From Erwinia sp. ErVv1 (GTDB lineage Bacteria; Pseudomonadota; Gammaproteobacteria; Enterobacterales; Enterobacteriaceae): a DNA stretch of 64,000 nucleotides. The stretch covers positions 187,976 to 251,975 of the forward strand of contig NZ_CDPK01000001.1 of the NCBI RefSeq assembly GCF_900068895.1, given 5' to 3'. Of the stretch, positions 9,337 to 19,066 are shown piece after piece. Below the pieces are notes generated by a model. It had not been told where the DNA came from and made no database searches. It saw only the letters and a program-made list of their open reading frames with translations. Position numbers and translations under genes: made by a program. Every line of letters begins with the position of its first letter. Positions within the stretch are counted from its first letter, which is position 1.

Positions 9337-10341
9337 TCAGCCGGGGATCGGCTGGCCTTCATCCCTGTCCACGGCGAAGCAGGCGATCTGCTGATCCCCG
9401 TACTGCTTCAGGCTGGGCTGAAACTGGGTGCAGGGACCAAACCGACGGTGGCAGCGGGCATTGAATGCGCAACCCGGCGGCGGATTCAGCGGGCTGGGCA
9501 GCTCGCCGGTCAGCTTGATACGTTCGCGGCGCTCGTCCGGGTTCAGACGCGGCGTAGCGGAAAGCAGGGCCTGTGTATAGGGGTGGCGCGGATTGGCAAA
9601 AATCGCGGCTTTACTGCCGCGCTCCACGCAGCGTCCCAGGTACATCACCATTACCTCATCCGCAATGTGCTCCACCACGGAGAGATCGTGGGAGATAAAT
9701 ACATAGGAGAGGCCAAGTTCCTGCTGCAAATCCATCATCAGGTTCAGCACCTGGGCGCGCACGGAGACATCCAGCGCCGATACCGGCTCATCGGCAATCA
9801 GCACGTCCGGATCCAGCATCAGCCCCCTGGCGATCGCGATACGCTGGCGCTGCCCGCCGGAGAACATATGCGGATAACGATCGTAATGCTCGGTTTTCAG
9901 CCCCACCTTCGCCATCATCGCCAGCACCTTGTCGCGGCGCTCAGCTTTGTTCAGGCCGGTGTTAATCAGCAGCGGCTCCTCCAGGATCTGGCTCACTTTC
10001 TTACGCGGGTTCAGCGATCCATAGGGATTCTGAAAAACGATCTGGATCTTCTGGCGACGCAGCTTTTGCGCGTGCGGATCGTGCCTGAGCAGATCCTGAC
10101 CCTGATAAAATAGCTGCCCTTCGGTCGGCGTTTCAATCATCGTCAGCAGGCGACCCAGCGTCGATTTTCCGCAGCCGGACTCACCGACGACCGCCAGCGT
10201 TTTACCGCGCTCCAGGTCAAAGGAGACGCCGTCCAGCGCTTTAACCAGCCGCTCCTGGCCAAACAGTCCCTTCTTCACCGGATAGTGTTTTTTCAGATCG
10301 ATCGCCTGCATCAGCAGCGTCGAATGTTGTTCAGGCTTCAT
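9337..10341 (-). CDS. dppF: Dipeptide ABC transporter ATP-binding protein DppF
   Basis: Second ATPase of the dipeptide/heme importer. Walker A is GESGCGKST, the signature is [15 protein letters not shown] and Walker B is DVLIADEP. An oligopeptide/dipeptide C-terminal domain has the cysteines that in this family can bind an Fe-S cluster ([15 protein letters not shown]). The start MKPEQHST at 10341 overlaps the end of dppD by 11 nt. Length and order match the E. coli dppABCDF operon. Confidence 0.95.
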   Translation of the reverse strand: MKPEQHSTLLMQAIDLKKHYPVKKGLFGQERLVKALDGVSFDLERGKTLAVVGESGCGKSTLGRLLTMIETPTEGQLFYQGQDLLRHDPHAQKLRRQKIQIVFQNPYGSLNPRKKVSQILEEPLLINTGLNKAERRDKVLAMMAKVGLKTEHYDRYPHMFSGGQRQRIAIARGLMLDPDVLIADEPVSALDVSVRAQVLNLMMDLQQELGLSYVFISHDLSVVEHIADEVMVMYLGRCVERGSKAAIFANPRHPYTQALLSATPRLNPDERRERIKLTGELPSPLNPPPGCAFNARCHRRFGPCTQFQPSLKQYGDQQIACFAVDRDEGQPIPG

Positions 10342-11317
10342 AGGTGGGTCTCCCGGCATCGTCCAGCGGGTAATGACATTTGGACTGACGCCCCGCAATA
10401 TTACGTAGTTCAGGCTCTTCAACCCGGCAGCGGTCGTTAGCATAGGGGCAGCGTGGATTAAGCAGGCAGCCGTTTGGTCGGTCATATTTACCCGGTACCA
10501 CGCCCGGGAGCGAGGCCAGCCGCGCTTTGTCTGCCGCAAACTCCGGCAGCGCGCGCAGCAGCGCCTGGGTATAGGGATGACGGGGCGCCTTAAAAATATC
10601 CACTGCTTTACCGGTTTCCACCACCTGCCCGGCATACATCACGATGATATGCTGCGCGGCCTCGGCCACCAGCGCCAGATCGTGCGTGATCAGGATCAGC
10701 GCCATATTCTCCTGACGCTGAAGATCGAGCAGCAGCTCGATGATCTGCGCCTGAATGGTCACGTCGAGCGCCGTTGTCGGCTCATCAGCAATCAGCAGCT
10801 TCGGACGGCAGGCAATGGCCATGGCGATCATCACGCGCTGGCTCATACCGCCGGAGAGCTGGTGCGGATAGACGTCAAGGCGCGATGACGGGTCGGGAAT
10901 ACCCACCTGATTCAGCAGATCGATAGCGCGCTGGCGGCGGGTACTGCGGTTGCCCCCCTGATGCACCTTAATCGCTTCCATAATCTGGTAGCCGACGGTG
11001 TAGCACGGGTTCAGGCTGGTCATCGGATCCTGAAATATCATCGCCACTTCTGACCCCACCAGCTGGCGGCGCTCCTTTTCGGAGATGCGCATCAGATCGC
11101 GTTGGTTAAACTCCAGCTTTTCCGCCTTTACGGTGCCGGGGTAGTCAATCAGCCCCATGATCGCCAGTGAGCTAACCGATTTTCCGGAGCCGGATTCCCC
11201 GACGATACCCACCACCTGGCCCTGTTCAACCTGATAGCTGATGCGATCTACCGCGCGAAACGGCGTCTTAGCGTCGCCGAAGTGGACCGACAGTTGGTCT
11301 AAATTTAATAATGCCAT
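10331..11317 (-). CDS. dppD: Dipeptide ABC transporter ATP-binding protein DppD
   Basis: First ATPase of the dipeptide importer, 328 residues. It has Walker A GESGSGKS, signature [15 protein letters not shown] and Walker [13 protein letters not shown], plus the C-terminal Cys-containing oligopeptide domain ([15 protein letters not shown]). It pairs with DppF to power transport through DppB/DppC. It is 9 nt downstream of dppC and overlaps dppF. Confidence 0.95.
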   Translation of the reverse strand: MALLNLDQLSVHFGDAKTPFRAVDRISYQVEQGQVVGIVGESGSGKSVSSLAIMGLIDYPGTVKAEKLEFNQRDLMRISEKERRQLVGSEVAMIFQDPMTSLNPCYTVGYQIMEAIKVHQGGNRSTRRQRAIDLLNQVGIPDPSSRLDVYPHQLSGGMSQRVMIAMAIACRPKLLIADEPTTALDVTIQAQIIELLLDLQRQENMALILITHDLALVAEAAQHIIVMYAGQVVETGKAVDIFKAPRHPYTQALLRALPEFAADKARLASLPGVVPGKYDRPNGCLLNPRCPYANDRCRVEEPELRNIAGRQSKCHYPLDDAGRPTYEA

Positions 11318-11326
11318 CGGATGCCT

Positions 11327-12229
11327 CTACTGCTTGAGTTTCGGGTCGAGGGCGTCACGCAAGCCGTCGCCCATCAGGTTAAATGCCAGAACCGTCAGCA
11401 GGATCGCGACACCGGGAAAGGTGACCACCCACCAGGCACTTTGCGCGTACTGCAACACGTCGGAGAGCATGGTGCCCCACTCCGGCGTCGGCGGCTGCGC
11501 ACCCATTCCCAGAAAGCCCAGCGCGGCCATGTCGAGGATCGCGTTGGAGAAGCCCAGCGACGCCTGCACAATCAGCGGGGCGAGGCAGTTAGGCAGAATA
11601 TTGATAAACATCTGGCGTATCGCACCTGCGCCCGCCACGTTAGAGGCGGTAACGTAGTCGCGATTGACCTCCACCATCACCGCCGCGCGGGTCAGACGGA
11701 TATAGTGCGGCAGCGCCACAAACGTCAGCGCGATGGAGGCGTTGACGATCGACGGGCCAAAAATCGCCACCAGCACCAGCGCCAGAAGCAGGCTGGGCAG
11801 CGCGAGCATAATATCGACCAGGCGCATGATAATGGCATCGGTGACGCCACCGATATAGCCCGCAATCAGGCCAAAAATCACCCCGAAGATCAGCGACAGC
11901 ACCACCACCAGACAGCCCACCAGCAGCGACAGCCGTGCGCCGTACATCAGGCGGGAGAGCACGTCACGACCGACGTCGTCGGTGCCAAGAATATAGTGCC
12001 AGCTGCCGCCCGCCTGCCAGACCGGCGGATGCAGCAGCGCGTCGCGGAACTGCTCCGAGGGGGTATGGGGCGCAAGCACGCTGGCAAAAATGGCGATAAG
12101 AAACATGATAACCACGTAAACCAGGCCCACGACGGCACCTTTATTACGCTTAAAGTAGTGCCAGAACTCCTGCGGAGGAGTCATAGGCGTGGGTGCAGCG
12201 GGTACGCTGCCCGGATCGATAATTGACAT
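11327..12229 (-). CDS. dppC: Dipeptide ABC transporter permease DppC
   Basis: Inner-membrane permease of 300 residues, with an N-terminal cytoplasmic segment, about six transmembrane helices and the binding-protein-dependent transport signature (EAA loop) near residues 205-225. It forms the channel with DppB. The ATG follows the dppB stop by about 9 nt, in keeping with one operon. Confidence 0.95.
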   Translation of the reverse strand: MSIIDPGSVPAAPTPMTPPQEFWHYFKRNKGAVVGLVYVVIMFLIAIFASVLAPHTPSEQFRDALLHPPVWQAGGSWHYILGTDDVGRDVLSRLMYGARLSLLVGCLVVVLSLIFGVIFGLIAGYIGGVTDAIIMRLVDIMLALPSLLLALVLVAIFGPSIVNASIALTFVALPHYIRLTRAAVMVEVNRDYVTASNVAGAGAIRQMFINILPNCLAPLIVQASLGFSNAILDMAALGFLGMGAQPPTPEWGTMLSDVLQYAQSAWWVVTFPGVAILLTVLAFNLMGDGLRDALDPKLKQ

Positions 12230-12238
12230 CCTGGCCCC

Positions 12239-13258
12239 CTATTTCCTGTGACGAATGCGCGGGTTAACCACGCCGTAAAGCACATCAACCAGCAGGTTGA
12301 CCAGAATAATCAGCGTCGCCACCATCAGTACGCCCCCCTGTACAACCGGGTAGTCGCGGCGCTGGAGCGCATCGATCAGCCAGCGACCCAGCCCTGGCCA
12401 GGAGAAAATCGTTTCGGTCAGGATGGCGCCTGCCAGCAGCGTACCCACCTGCAGACCGATGACGGTGACCACGGGCAGCATCGCGTTGCGCAGGGCGTGT
12501 ACCACGATGACGCGCATCGGGGTCAGCCCCTTGGCACGTGCGGTACGAATATAGTCCTCCCCCAACACCTCCAGCATGGCCGAACGCGTCATGCGCACGA
12601 TGACCGCCAGCGGAATGGTGCCGAGCACAATGGCCGGCAGGATCATATGCATAACGGCGTCTTTGAAATCCCCGGCCTCGCCCCAGAAAAGGGTGTCGAT
12701 CAGCATAAAACCGGTAAGCGGTTTACTGTCGTCCAGGAAGACCGTGTCACCAATGCGCCCGGATACCGGCGTCAGGTTGAGCTGCACCGAGACCAGCATA
12801 ATCAGCATCATTCCCCACCAGAATATCGGCATGGAGTAGCCGGTCAGGGAGATGCCAACGGCGGTGTGATCGAAAATGGAGCCGCGTTTTACCGCCGCCA
12901 GCACGCCCACCGGGATGCCCACCGCCACGGCAAACAGCATGGCGCAGATGCCCAGCTCAAGGGTCGCCTTGAAGCGTGGAACGAATTCCTGCCAGACGGG
13001 GATACGACTTTTCAGGGAGATGCCCAGATCGCCATGGAGCACGCCATAGACGTAGGAGACATATTGCTGCCACAGCGGCTTATCCAGACCCATCTGGGCC
13101 ATAAGCTGCGCGTGACGTTCCGCAGACATTCCGCGCTCGCCTGCCATAATTAGCACCGGATCGCCGGGGATCATATGGACAAACGCGAAGGTTAACAGGG
13201 TGATGCCAATAAACGTTGGGATGACAAGTCCCAAACGTCGGAGTATGAACTGAAGCAT
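12239..13258 (-). CDS. dppB: Dipeptide ABC transporter permease DppB
   Basis: Permease of 339 residues, the same length as E. coli DppB when started at MLQFILRRLG (13258). An in-frame ATG 30 nt upstream is less likely because family similarity begins at MLQFILRRL. Six transmembrane helices and an EAA-type loop (EDYIRTARAKGL) are visible. A 200-nt gap separates it from dppA, and it is close-packed with dppC. Confidence 0.95.
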   Translation of the reverse strand: MLQFILRRLGLVIPTFIGITLLTFAFVHMIPGDPVLIMAGERGMSAERHAQLMAQMGLDKPLWQQYVSYVYGVLHGDLGISLKSRIPVWQEFVPRFKATLELGICAMLFAVAVGIPVGVLAAVKRGSIFDHTAVGISLTGYSMPIFWWGMMLIMLVSVQLNLTPVSGRIGDTVFLDDSKPLTGFMLIDTLFWGEAGDFKDAVMHMILPAIVLGTIPLAVIVRMTRSAMLEVLGEDYIRTARAKGLTPMRVIVVHALRNAMLPVVTVIGLQVGTLLAGAILTETIFSWPGLGRWLIDALQRRDYPVVQGGVLMVATLIILVNLLVDVLYGVVNPRIRHRK

Positions 13259-13433
13259 AATAACTCTCACCAGTTCCCACCGACTCATGACCGGAGGGAT
13301 TATATTTGCTCACATCCAGCGGCGGGGTAAACCTCACCGCAACGTCCCGCAGGACGCCTTTACCATTTTTGCTTCCGAGCGATACAGCAATGGAATTGGG
13401 CCGACAGGCGCGGCCCTTAAGCGTTCAGGAACC

Positions 13434-13451
13434 GGGCCGGCGGACCGGCCC
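13434..13451 (-). promoter_or_regulatory. GC-rich mRNA hairpin between dppA and dppB
   Basis: A perfect 7-bp stem GGGCCGG / CCGGCCC with a 4-nt loop sits 5 nt past the dppA stop, with no T tract. I infer an mRNA-stabilising or partial-termination element that keeps dppA above dppBCDF, as intergenic hairpins do in many binding-protein operons. Confidence 0.6.
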
Positions 13452-13456
13452 AACCT

Positions 13457-15067
13457 TTATTCCTGAATATCGACGTTCTCGAAGTGATGTTTACCGAGTG
13501 GATCGACCACGTAGCCGGAGACTTTTTTGCTGACCGGCTCGTACACCGTTGAGTGCGCGATAATCAGCGCCGGTGCCTGGTCATGCATCACAACCTGCGC
13601 CTGCTTGTAATACTCGATGCGCTTGTTGTGATCGGCCTCGGCACGGGCTGGCTGAATCTGGTCTTCAAAGGGTTTGTAGCACCAGCGGGAGTAGTTAGAA
13701 CCATCCTTCGCCGCCGCACAGCTGAACAGGGTGGCGAAGAAGTTATCCGGATCCCCATTATCCCCGGTCCAGCCCATCATCACGGTCTGGTGTTCACCGG
13801 CCTTGGCGCGCTTCAGATACTCGCCCCACTCGTAGGTGACGATTTTGGCCTTAACGCCAATTTTCGCCCAGTCGTTCTGAATCATCTCGGCCATACGGCG
13901 GGCGTTCGGGTTATACGGGCGCTGCACCGGCATCGCCCACAGGTCGATGGAGAAGCCATCTGGCATCCCGGCCTCTTTCAGCAGCGCTTTCGCTTTGGCC
14001 GGATCGTACGCGTAATCCTGCACCGCATCGTTATAGCTCCACATGGTAGGCGGGATCAGATTTTTAGCGGTCTGCCCTGCTCCCTGATACACCGCATCAA
14101 TAATCGCCTGCTTGTTGACGGCGGTAATCAGCGCCTGGCGCACCTTCAGGTTATCCAGCGGTTTTTTCTCGGTATTGAACGCCAGATAGCCGACGTTCAA
14201 CCCTGGCATCTGCATCAGGTTGATATTTTTATCTTCCTTCATGCGGGCGATATCCGCCGGATTAGGGTACGGCATGATCTGGCATTCACCCTTCTGCAGC
14301 TTGGCATAGCGCACCGACGCATCGGGGGTAATGGAGAACACCAGCCGGTCGATTTTTGGCTTAGTGCCCCAGTATTGATCGAAAGCCTTGTAGAGAATGC
14401 GGGAGTCTTTCTGATATTGCAGCAGCTGGAACGGGCCGGTGCCGACCGGGTTGAGGTCAATTTTTTCCGGGGTGCCCGCTTTCAGCATATTGTCCGCGTA
14501 CTCCGCTGACAAGATTGAGGCGAAGTCCATGCCCAGATCCGCAAGGAGCGGCGACTCAGCGCGGTTCAGGACGAAGCGTACGGTGTTGTCATCCACCTTC
14601 TCGACTTTGCTGATGAGTTTAGGCATGTCCATGCCGTCAAAATATTCGTAATTACCACCGGAGACGCCGTGATATTTGTTGTTTTTATCCAGCTGGCGCT
14701 CAAAGGAGAACACCACGTCGTCAGCGTTGAAGTCACGGGTGGGTTTAAAGTCTTTGGTGGTTTGCCACTTCACGCCTTTACGCAGATGGAAGGTATAGGT
14801 TTTTCCATCCTCGCTGATATCCCACTTTTCCGCCAGGCCCGGCACAAGTTCAGTCGTGCCGGTTTTGAATTCGACCAGGCGGTTATAGATTGGAACAGAA
14901 CTGGCGTCATAGGTCGTGCCGGAGGTAAACAGCTGCGGGTTGAAGCCTTCAGGAGACCCTTCTGAACAGTAAACCAGGGTCTTAGCCTGCACGCCAGCGG
15001 CAACGGTCAGAGCGATAAGACTCAGACCGACCTTCAGCATCCCTCTCTTAGACGGGGAATTACTCAT
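13457..15067 (-). CDS. dppA: Periplasmic dipeptide-binding protein DppA
   Basis: Solute-binding protein of SBP family 5, 536 residues. The signal peptide MSNSPSKRGMLKVGLSLIAL ends at VQA, and the mature part starts KTLVYCSEGSPEGFNPQ. In E. coli this protein binds dipeptides, and with DppBCDF also heme, and gives dipeptide chemotaxis via Tap. The start at 15067 has a GGAGC Shine-Dalgarno; the reading frame stays open 159 nt further upstream, but without family similarity. It is the first gene of the dpp operon. Confidence 0.96.
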   Translation of the reverse strand: MSNSPSKRGMLKVGLSLIALTVAAGVQAKTLVYCSEGSPEGFNPQLFTSGTTYDASSVPIYNRLVEFKTGTTELVPGLAEKWDISEDGKTYTFHLRKGVKWQTTKDFKPTRDFNADDVVFSFERQLDKNNKYHGVSGGNYEYFDGMDMPKLISKVEKVDDNTVRFVLNRAESPLLADLGMDFASILSAEYADNMLKAGTPEKIDLNPVGTGPFQLLQYQKDSRILYKAFDQYWGTKPKIDRLVFSITPDASVRYAKLQKGECQIMPYPNPADIARMKEDKNINLMQMPGLNVGYLAFNTEKKPLDNLKVRQALITAVNKQAIIDAVYQGAGQTAKNLIPPTMWSYNDAVQDYAYDPAKAKALLKEAGMPDGFSIDLWAMPVQRPYNPNARRMAEMIQNDWAKIGVKAKIVTYEWGEYLKRAKAGEHQTVMMGWTGDNGDPDNFFATLFSCAAAKDGSNYSRWCYKPFEDQIQPARAEADHNKRIEYYKQAQVVMHDQAPALIIAHSTVYEPVSKKVSGYVVDPLGKHHFENVDIQE

Positions 15068-15639
15068 GCTTTTGCTCCAGTAGTGATGTGGTGTTGTGTG
15101 CTTATCGCCTGCCTGTTTTTTATTGAATATGGCATGGCGCGGTGCCTGTCGGCCCAGATGAGATGAAACCGGATGGGGGACGCTGAAGCAGGAAACACTA
15201 TCAGACAAATCTGCATCCTTTTTCACTCAGGCTTCAATTTGTCAACAGTTACAGGGAACGTCAATACAACCCTCAGGTATTTACACAGAGTGTGAGTAAG
15301 TGCAAGCAAATATAAAAAAAAGCATTCTGATAGAAATGTAGCGGAATACCCTGGCTAACGGCGCTCAGACAGGCCAAAGTGGGGGAAGCCTGTCGCGGTG
15401 CCAGCACGTTTCACCGTAAAATAACCTTTAAAAAAAACCATGAATTGGCTCTTTTATGAACGATAACCTTTCCTTATGGCTCAGCGGGCAGCTAAATATG
15501 CTGCAACATCGGTTCAGGAAATGATCAACAATCCATTAACGCGGGTTCGGGCAACGCAGCGCAAATTAAGTGCGGGCAGGAGGCGAGTGGCTGATGCCCA
15601 CCCGCCCTGATGATACGGACGACGTTAATTAGCGCCCGC
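15068..15639. other. Long intergenic region between dppA and eptB
   Basis: This 572-bp stretch includes the dppA promoter and 5' leader and the 3' end of eptB. It is AT-rich near 15,290-15,330 and 15,420-15,470. The tRNA-Pro (proK) gene that I recall near this locus in E. coli is not present here. No ORF is convincing. Confidence 0.5.
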
Positions 15640-17358
15640 TTAGGATCCCGCAGTGGTCACCTGGGGCTTATTTTCAGCGGGTGCAGCTGTGCCAGGGGCA
15701 GCACACCAGTTATTGCTCTGTTTTATGCCACCATCCGGCGAGGTATAGCCCAGACAGCCCATAATGGTGTCGAATAGCTCAACCTGGCGGTGCGTTTTCC
15801 CGGCGCGCTGCTGGGCCTGGAGACGCTCAAAGGCACGCTGATTATTGCCATCGGCCAGATACTTATCCGACGCCCAGACAATCATCGGCACGCGAAACTG
15901 CTCCGGCGGCGCCATATTTCGCGGTGTGCCGTGCAGATGCATATTTTCACTGATGGATTCGCCGTGGTCGGCAGCATAGAAGATAATGGCTTTTTTGTCC
16001 CGTAGCCGGTCAATAACGCTATCCAGAACGGTATCCGTGTAGAGCACGGAGTTGTCGAAAGCGTTGATCAGCATCGCTTTACTACAGGTTTCATCCACGC
16101 CCATGCACTCAGGCTGATAACGGGCGAACTCACGCGGATAACGCTGGGAATAGAGGTAGTGTGAGCCTTTGGTGTGTAAAACCACCAGATGCTTACCCCG
16201 TGGATGGCGGTCAAGGGATTTTTGCAGCTCCGGCACCAGCAGCATATCGTCTACCGACTTGCCCTGGTTCTGCTTTTCAGAACCGATCTGCTCACGGAAT
16301 GCAAAGTTATCCGCATTGGTGTTGTTGTAAAACCACACTTCACTCTGCATGGCGAACAGTTCAGAGCTGAACCCCAGTTCCTTCAGCACGGCAAAAATGT
16401 TTTGTTCCTTCAGCGTCCTGCCCGGCCCCTCTTCCGTTCCCCCCTCACGCACAAACATACAGCGCAGGGAGAGCTTCGTTGCGGTATCGCAGGACTCGCC
16501 ACGGAAGGCAACGAGGTTTTTCTCCTTCGACAGCTTCGGCGTGGTGTCGCGATCGTAGCCCAGCATGCCCATATGATCCCAGCGGGTGGTTTCACCTATC
16601 ACAAAGACCACGTAGGTATCATCCAGTCCGGCGGGTGCCACCCAGGTGAATTTCTTCGCCGGGTCGAGCAGGTCCTTGCTATCCATTTTCTCATCAAAGC
16701 TGGTATAGGCAAACAGCCCCAGCGCGCTGAGCCAGTTTGACGGCAGATAAGAGTGCGCCACCACGCCGCCGTAGCTCGGCAGATCGATATTGGTCAGTTT
16801 TTCATTAATGTTTTGCTGCTTATCGAAATAGCGGATAGGCAGCCATACCAGCGCGACGGCCAGCAGCAGCGTAAGCAGCGGAACAAGTCGCCGCCCGCGC
16901 GTCTGGAGCTGTTCGAGCAGCGTAAAGCGCAGCGCGTTTCGCCAGATCATCAGCAGGGGCAGCGCGCTGACCAGCACCATCCACAGCATAAAGTGGTAGC
17001 CGATCACCTCTTTTGACAGGTCGGTATCGGTGGTCATGACCGATGCGACAATGCCATAGCCGATAACGATATTGAAGAAACTCATATAATAGCTGGACGC
17101 TACGGATATCAGCAGCAGCGCGCTGGCCGTAAGCCGCCAGAAGAGCCGGCCACCCAGCGAGAGCAGGCGCAGCAGAAAAAATGTCAGCAGGACGATCGCC
17201 GCGACTTCGGCGAGGGCCGACAGCCACTGGGAGGCTTTAAAATGGGCCAGAAACGGGTCAAATCGACGGTAAAACACCGATAGATTAAGAAATATACCGA
17301 TGTAAAAGGCCAGCAGAAGCGAGAGCTTTTGCTGCGTAAGTAACTTTATATAATTCAT
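15640..17358 (-). CDS. eptB: Kdo2-lipid A phosphoethanolamine 7''-transferase EptB
   Basis: Inner-membrane enzyme with a periplasmic sulfatase/alkaline-phosphatase-fold domain. Residues 1-170 hold five transmembrane helices. The catalytic domain starts near VVFVIGETTRWDHMGMLGYDR, where the Thr of the ET(T/S)R region is the phosphoenzyme nucleophile, and later shows the metal-binding segment YAADHGESISENMHLHG. EptB adds phosphoethanolamine to the outer Kdo of the LPS core, lowering surface charge. Its position downstream of dppA is the same as in E. coli. The C-terminal tail (GTAAPAENKPQVTTAGS) is a loose Ala/Pro-rich extension. Confidence 0.93.
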   Translation of the reverse strand: MNYIKLLTQQKLSLLLAFYIGIFLNLSVFYRRFDPFLAHFKASQWLSALAEVAAIVLLTFFLLRLLSLGGRLFWRLTASALLLISVASSYYMSFFNIVIGYGIVASVMTTDTDLSKEVIGYHFMLWMVLVSALPLLMIWRNALRFTLLEQLQTRGRRLVPLLTLLLAVALVWLPIRYFDKQQNINEKLTNIDLPSYGGVVAHSYLPSNWLSALGLFAYTSFDEKMDSKDLLDPAKKFTWVAPAGLDDTYVVFVIGETTRWDHMGMLGYDRDTTPKLSKEKNLVAFRGESCDTATKLSLRCMFVREGGTEEGPGRTLKEQNIFAVLKELGFSSELFAMQSEVWFYNNTNADNFAFREQIGSEKQNQGKSVDDMLLVPELQKSLDRHPRGKHLVVLHTKGSHYLYSQRYPREFARYQPECMGVDETCSKAMLINAFDNSVLYTDTVLDSVIDRLRDKKAIIFYAADHGESISENMHLHGTPRNMAPPEQFRVPMIVWASDKYLADGNNQRAFERLQAQQRAGKTHRQVELFDTIMGCLGYTSPDGGIKQSNNWCAAPGTAAPAENKPQVTTAGS

Positions 17359-17685
17359 TAAACTTTTTTTCCTGGCGTAACCTAAACAGTTCTTAAACGA
17401 TAATCAGACCAGCGCATTACAACAGAGTTCGACTGCCGGGTCGATAAACCTCTGGCCGCAGAGTAGTCTGCTGGCGCCGGGCAGGCACGCCGGGATCTTG
17501 TTAGAAACTACCAGGAAGAGATGAAGTATTTTGATGCAATGCTGCCGCAATAACGACAACAGACGCATCTTTTTGGTGATGGCGCTCTCCTGCTTCCGGC
17601 ACACTGCACCCTCGTATTAATGGCTTGCTCTATCTTAAAAGCGATCGGGAGATGACAGAGACTCACCCGGTTCCAGACCCGCCCT
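17359..17685. other. Gap between eptB and the molybdopterin oxidoreductase gene
   Basis: 327 bp. A possible short leftward ORF (MRLLSLLRQHCIKILHLFLV..., stop at 17404) has no recognisable family and no good Shine-Dalgarno, so I do not call it. It includes the eptB promoter region. Confidence 0.4.
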
Positions 17686-18441
17686 TTAAATGCCGCTAAA
17701 GCCGTTGTAGCCCTGGTCTTCCCAGTAGCCGCCGGGGTTATCGTTGGTGACAAAGATCGCCGCGATATGTTTGGCATTCTTGAAGCCGAGCTTGGTGGGT
17801 ACGCGCAGGCGCAGCGGATAGCCAAAATCGGGTGGCAGGGGTTTTTTATCAAAATCGAGCGCAAGGATGGTCTGCGGATGCAGCGCGGTCGCCATATCCA
17901 GACTGGAATAGTAGCGATCATCGCATTTAAAACCGACGTATTTTGCCGTCAAATCGGCACCGATGTGCTGCAGAAAGATTTTCAGCGGTACGCCGCTCCA
18001 CTGACCAATGGCGCTCCAGCCTTCAATACAGATCAGGCGGGTTATCTGCCCGGTTTGCGGCAGACGCTGCAACTGCTCCAGCGTCCAGGGCGCTTTCTTT
18101 TCAACTTTACCGGACACTTCCAGGCGATAGTCGGCAATATCAATGTCAGGTACGTTATATTCGGGATAATACGCGTTGAAGCGGAAAGGGCGGGTAATCT
18201 GGGATTCGCTGTAAGTTTGCGCCAGCCTGCTGCCGCTGAACAGCCAGGCCTGAACCCGGTCGTTCCAGCGTGACATCGCCCACAGCACCTTATCCACCTG
18301 GTCACCGTCCTGGAGATTACAGCCGGTCAGCATGGAAACGGCGCCCAGCGTCAGGCCGGAGCGGATCAGCAGACGGCGCTCGAGATTCACCAGCTTTTTG
18401 CGCTGGTCCGGCTCAAGAATTAATTTTGGTTTTTCACTCAT
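17686..18441 (-). CDS. Molybdopterin-dependent oxidoreductase, sulfite-oxidase/YedY-like fold
   Basis: 251 residues with the oxidoreductase molybdopterin-binding domain. The segment LICIEGWSAIGQWSGVPL contains the Cys that ligates molybdenum, and the protein ends with GGYWEDQGYNGFSGI. The N-terminus has a twin-arginine-like stretch (ERRLLIRSG) followed by a lipobox-like LTGC, so it is probably exported folded through Tat and may be anchored. It is shorter than E. coli MsrP/YedY (about 334 aa) and not clearly orthologous, so I give no symbol. It overlaps the upstream cytochrome gene by 8 nt and probably exchanges electrons with it. Confidence 0.85.
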   Translation of the reverse strand: MSEKPKLILEPDQRKKLVNLERRLLIRSGLTLGAVSMLTGCNLQDGDQVDKVLWAMSRWNDRVQAWLFSGSRLAQTYSESQITRPFRFNAYYPEYNVPDIDIADYRLEVSGKVEKKAPWTLEQLQRLPQTGQITRLICIEGWSAIGQWSGVPLKIFLQHIGADLTAKYVGFKCDDRYYSSLDMATALHPQTILALDFDKKPLPPDFGYPLRLRVPTKLGFKNAKHIAAIFVTNDNPGGYWEDQGYNGFSGI

Positions 18442-19054
18442 CGCCCGACTCCTCCCCGCGACCGCCGGTAATCATCGCCGGCAGCGTTTTCGGCACCAGC
18501 AGTACCATAACCACATGAACCACCACGAACAGCATCAGGCCGCTCATGGCAAAAAAATGGACGTAACGCGCAGTATCGAAGCCACCGAACAGCGCCACCA
18601 GCCAGCTTAGCTGCACAGGTTTCCATATCGACAGACCCGAGAGCACCAGCAGCGCGCCCAGCAGGATCACCGCGACATAGAGGAGCTTCTGCACGGCATT
18701 GTACTTACCCTGCTGATGCGGAAGTTTGAAACGCAGGGCCAGACCGATTTCACTCATCGCCAGGGTAAGAGAAAGCGGGAAAAAGCGCTTTTTGAAGTGA
18801 CCACTCACTACGCCCCAAATCAGGTAAAAAAGGGCGTTGGCAAACAGCAGCCACATGACGGCCAGATGCCAGGCAATGTTGCCGCCCAGCCAGCCGCCCA
18901 GGGTCATCACTTTTGGGAAGGTGAAGCTGAAAAGCGGTGAGGCGTTATAGATGCCCCACCCGCTCATTACCATACCGACCATCACCATCACGTTCAGCCA
19001 GTGACACAGGCGTACCGGCCAGGGATGAACGCGTTTTCTGGTTAATTTCGGCAT
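18434..19054 (-). CDS. Cytochrome b561-like membrane subunit
   Basis: 206 residues with four or five transmembrane helices and histidines suited to b-type heme ligation (RLCHWLNVMVM, NIAWHLAVMW, ARYVHFFAM, VVVHVVMV). It resembles the cytochrome b561/Ni-Fe hydrogenase cytochrome b family. The translational overlap with the molybdopterin enzyme implies that it exchanges electrons between that enzyme and the quinone pool. Substrate unknown. Confidence 0.85.
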   Translation of the reverse strand: MPKLTRKRVHPWPVRLCHWLNVMVMVGMVMSGWGIYNASPLFSFTFPKVMTLGGWLGGNIAWHLAVMWLLFANALFYLIWGVVSGHFKKRFFPLSLTLAMSEIGLALRFKLPHQQGKYNAVQKLLYVAVILLGALLVLSGLSIWKPVQLSWLVALFGGFDTARYVHFFAMSGLMLFVVVHVVMVLLVPKTLPAMITGGRGEESGDE

Positions 19055-19066
19055 AATCGCTCCGGG

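Noticed and set aside
11321-13153. Plus-strand open frames opposite dppC and dppB
   Set aside because: His/Gln/Arg-rich mirror frames of well-supported permease genes.
15068-15639. tRNA-Pro (proK) expected near dppA as in E. coli
   Set aside because: No cloverleaf or CCA-ending tRNA sequence was found in the region.
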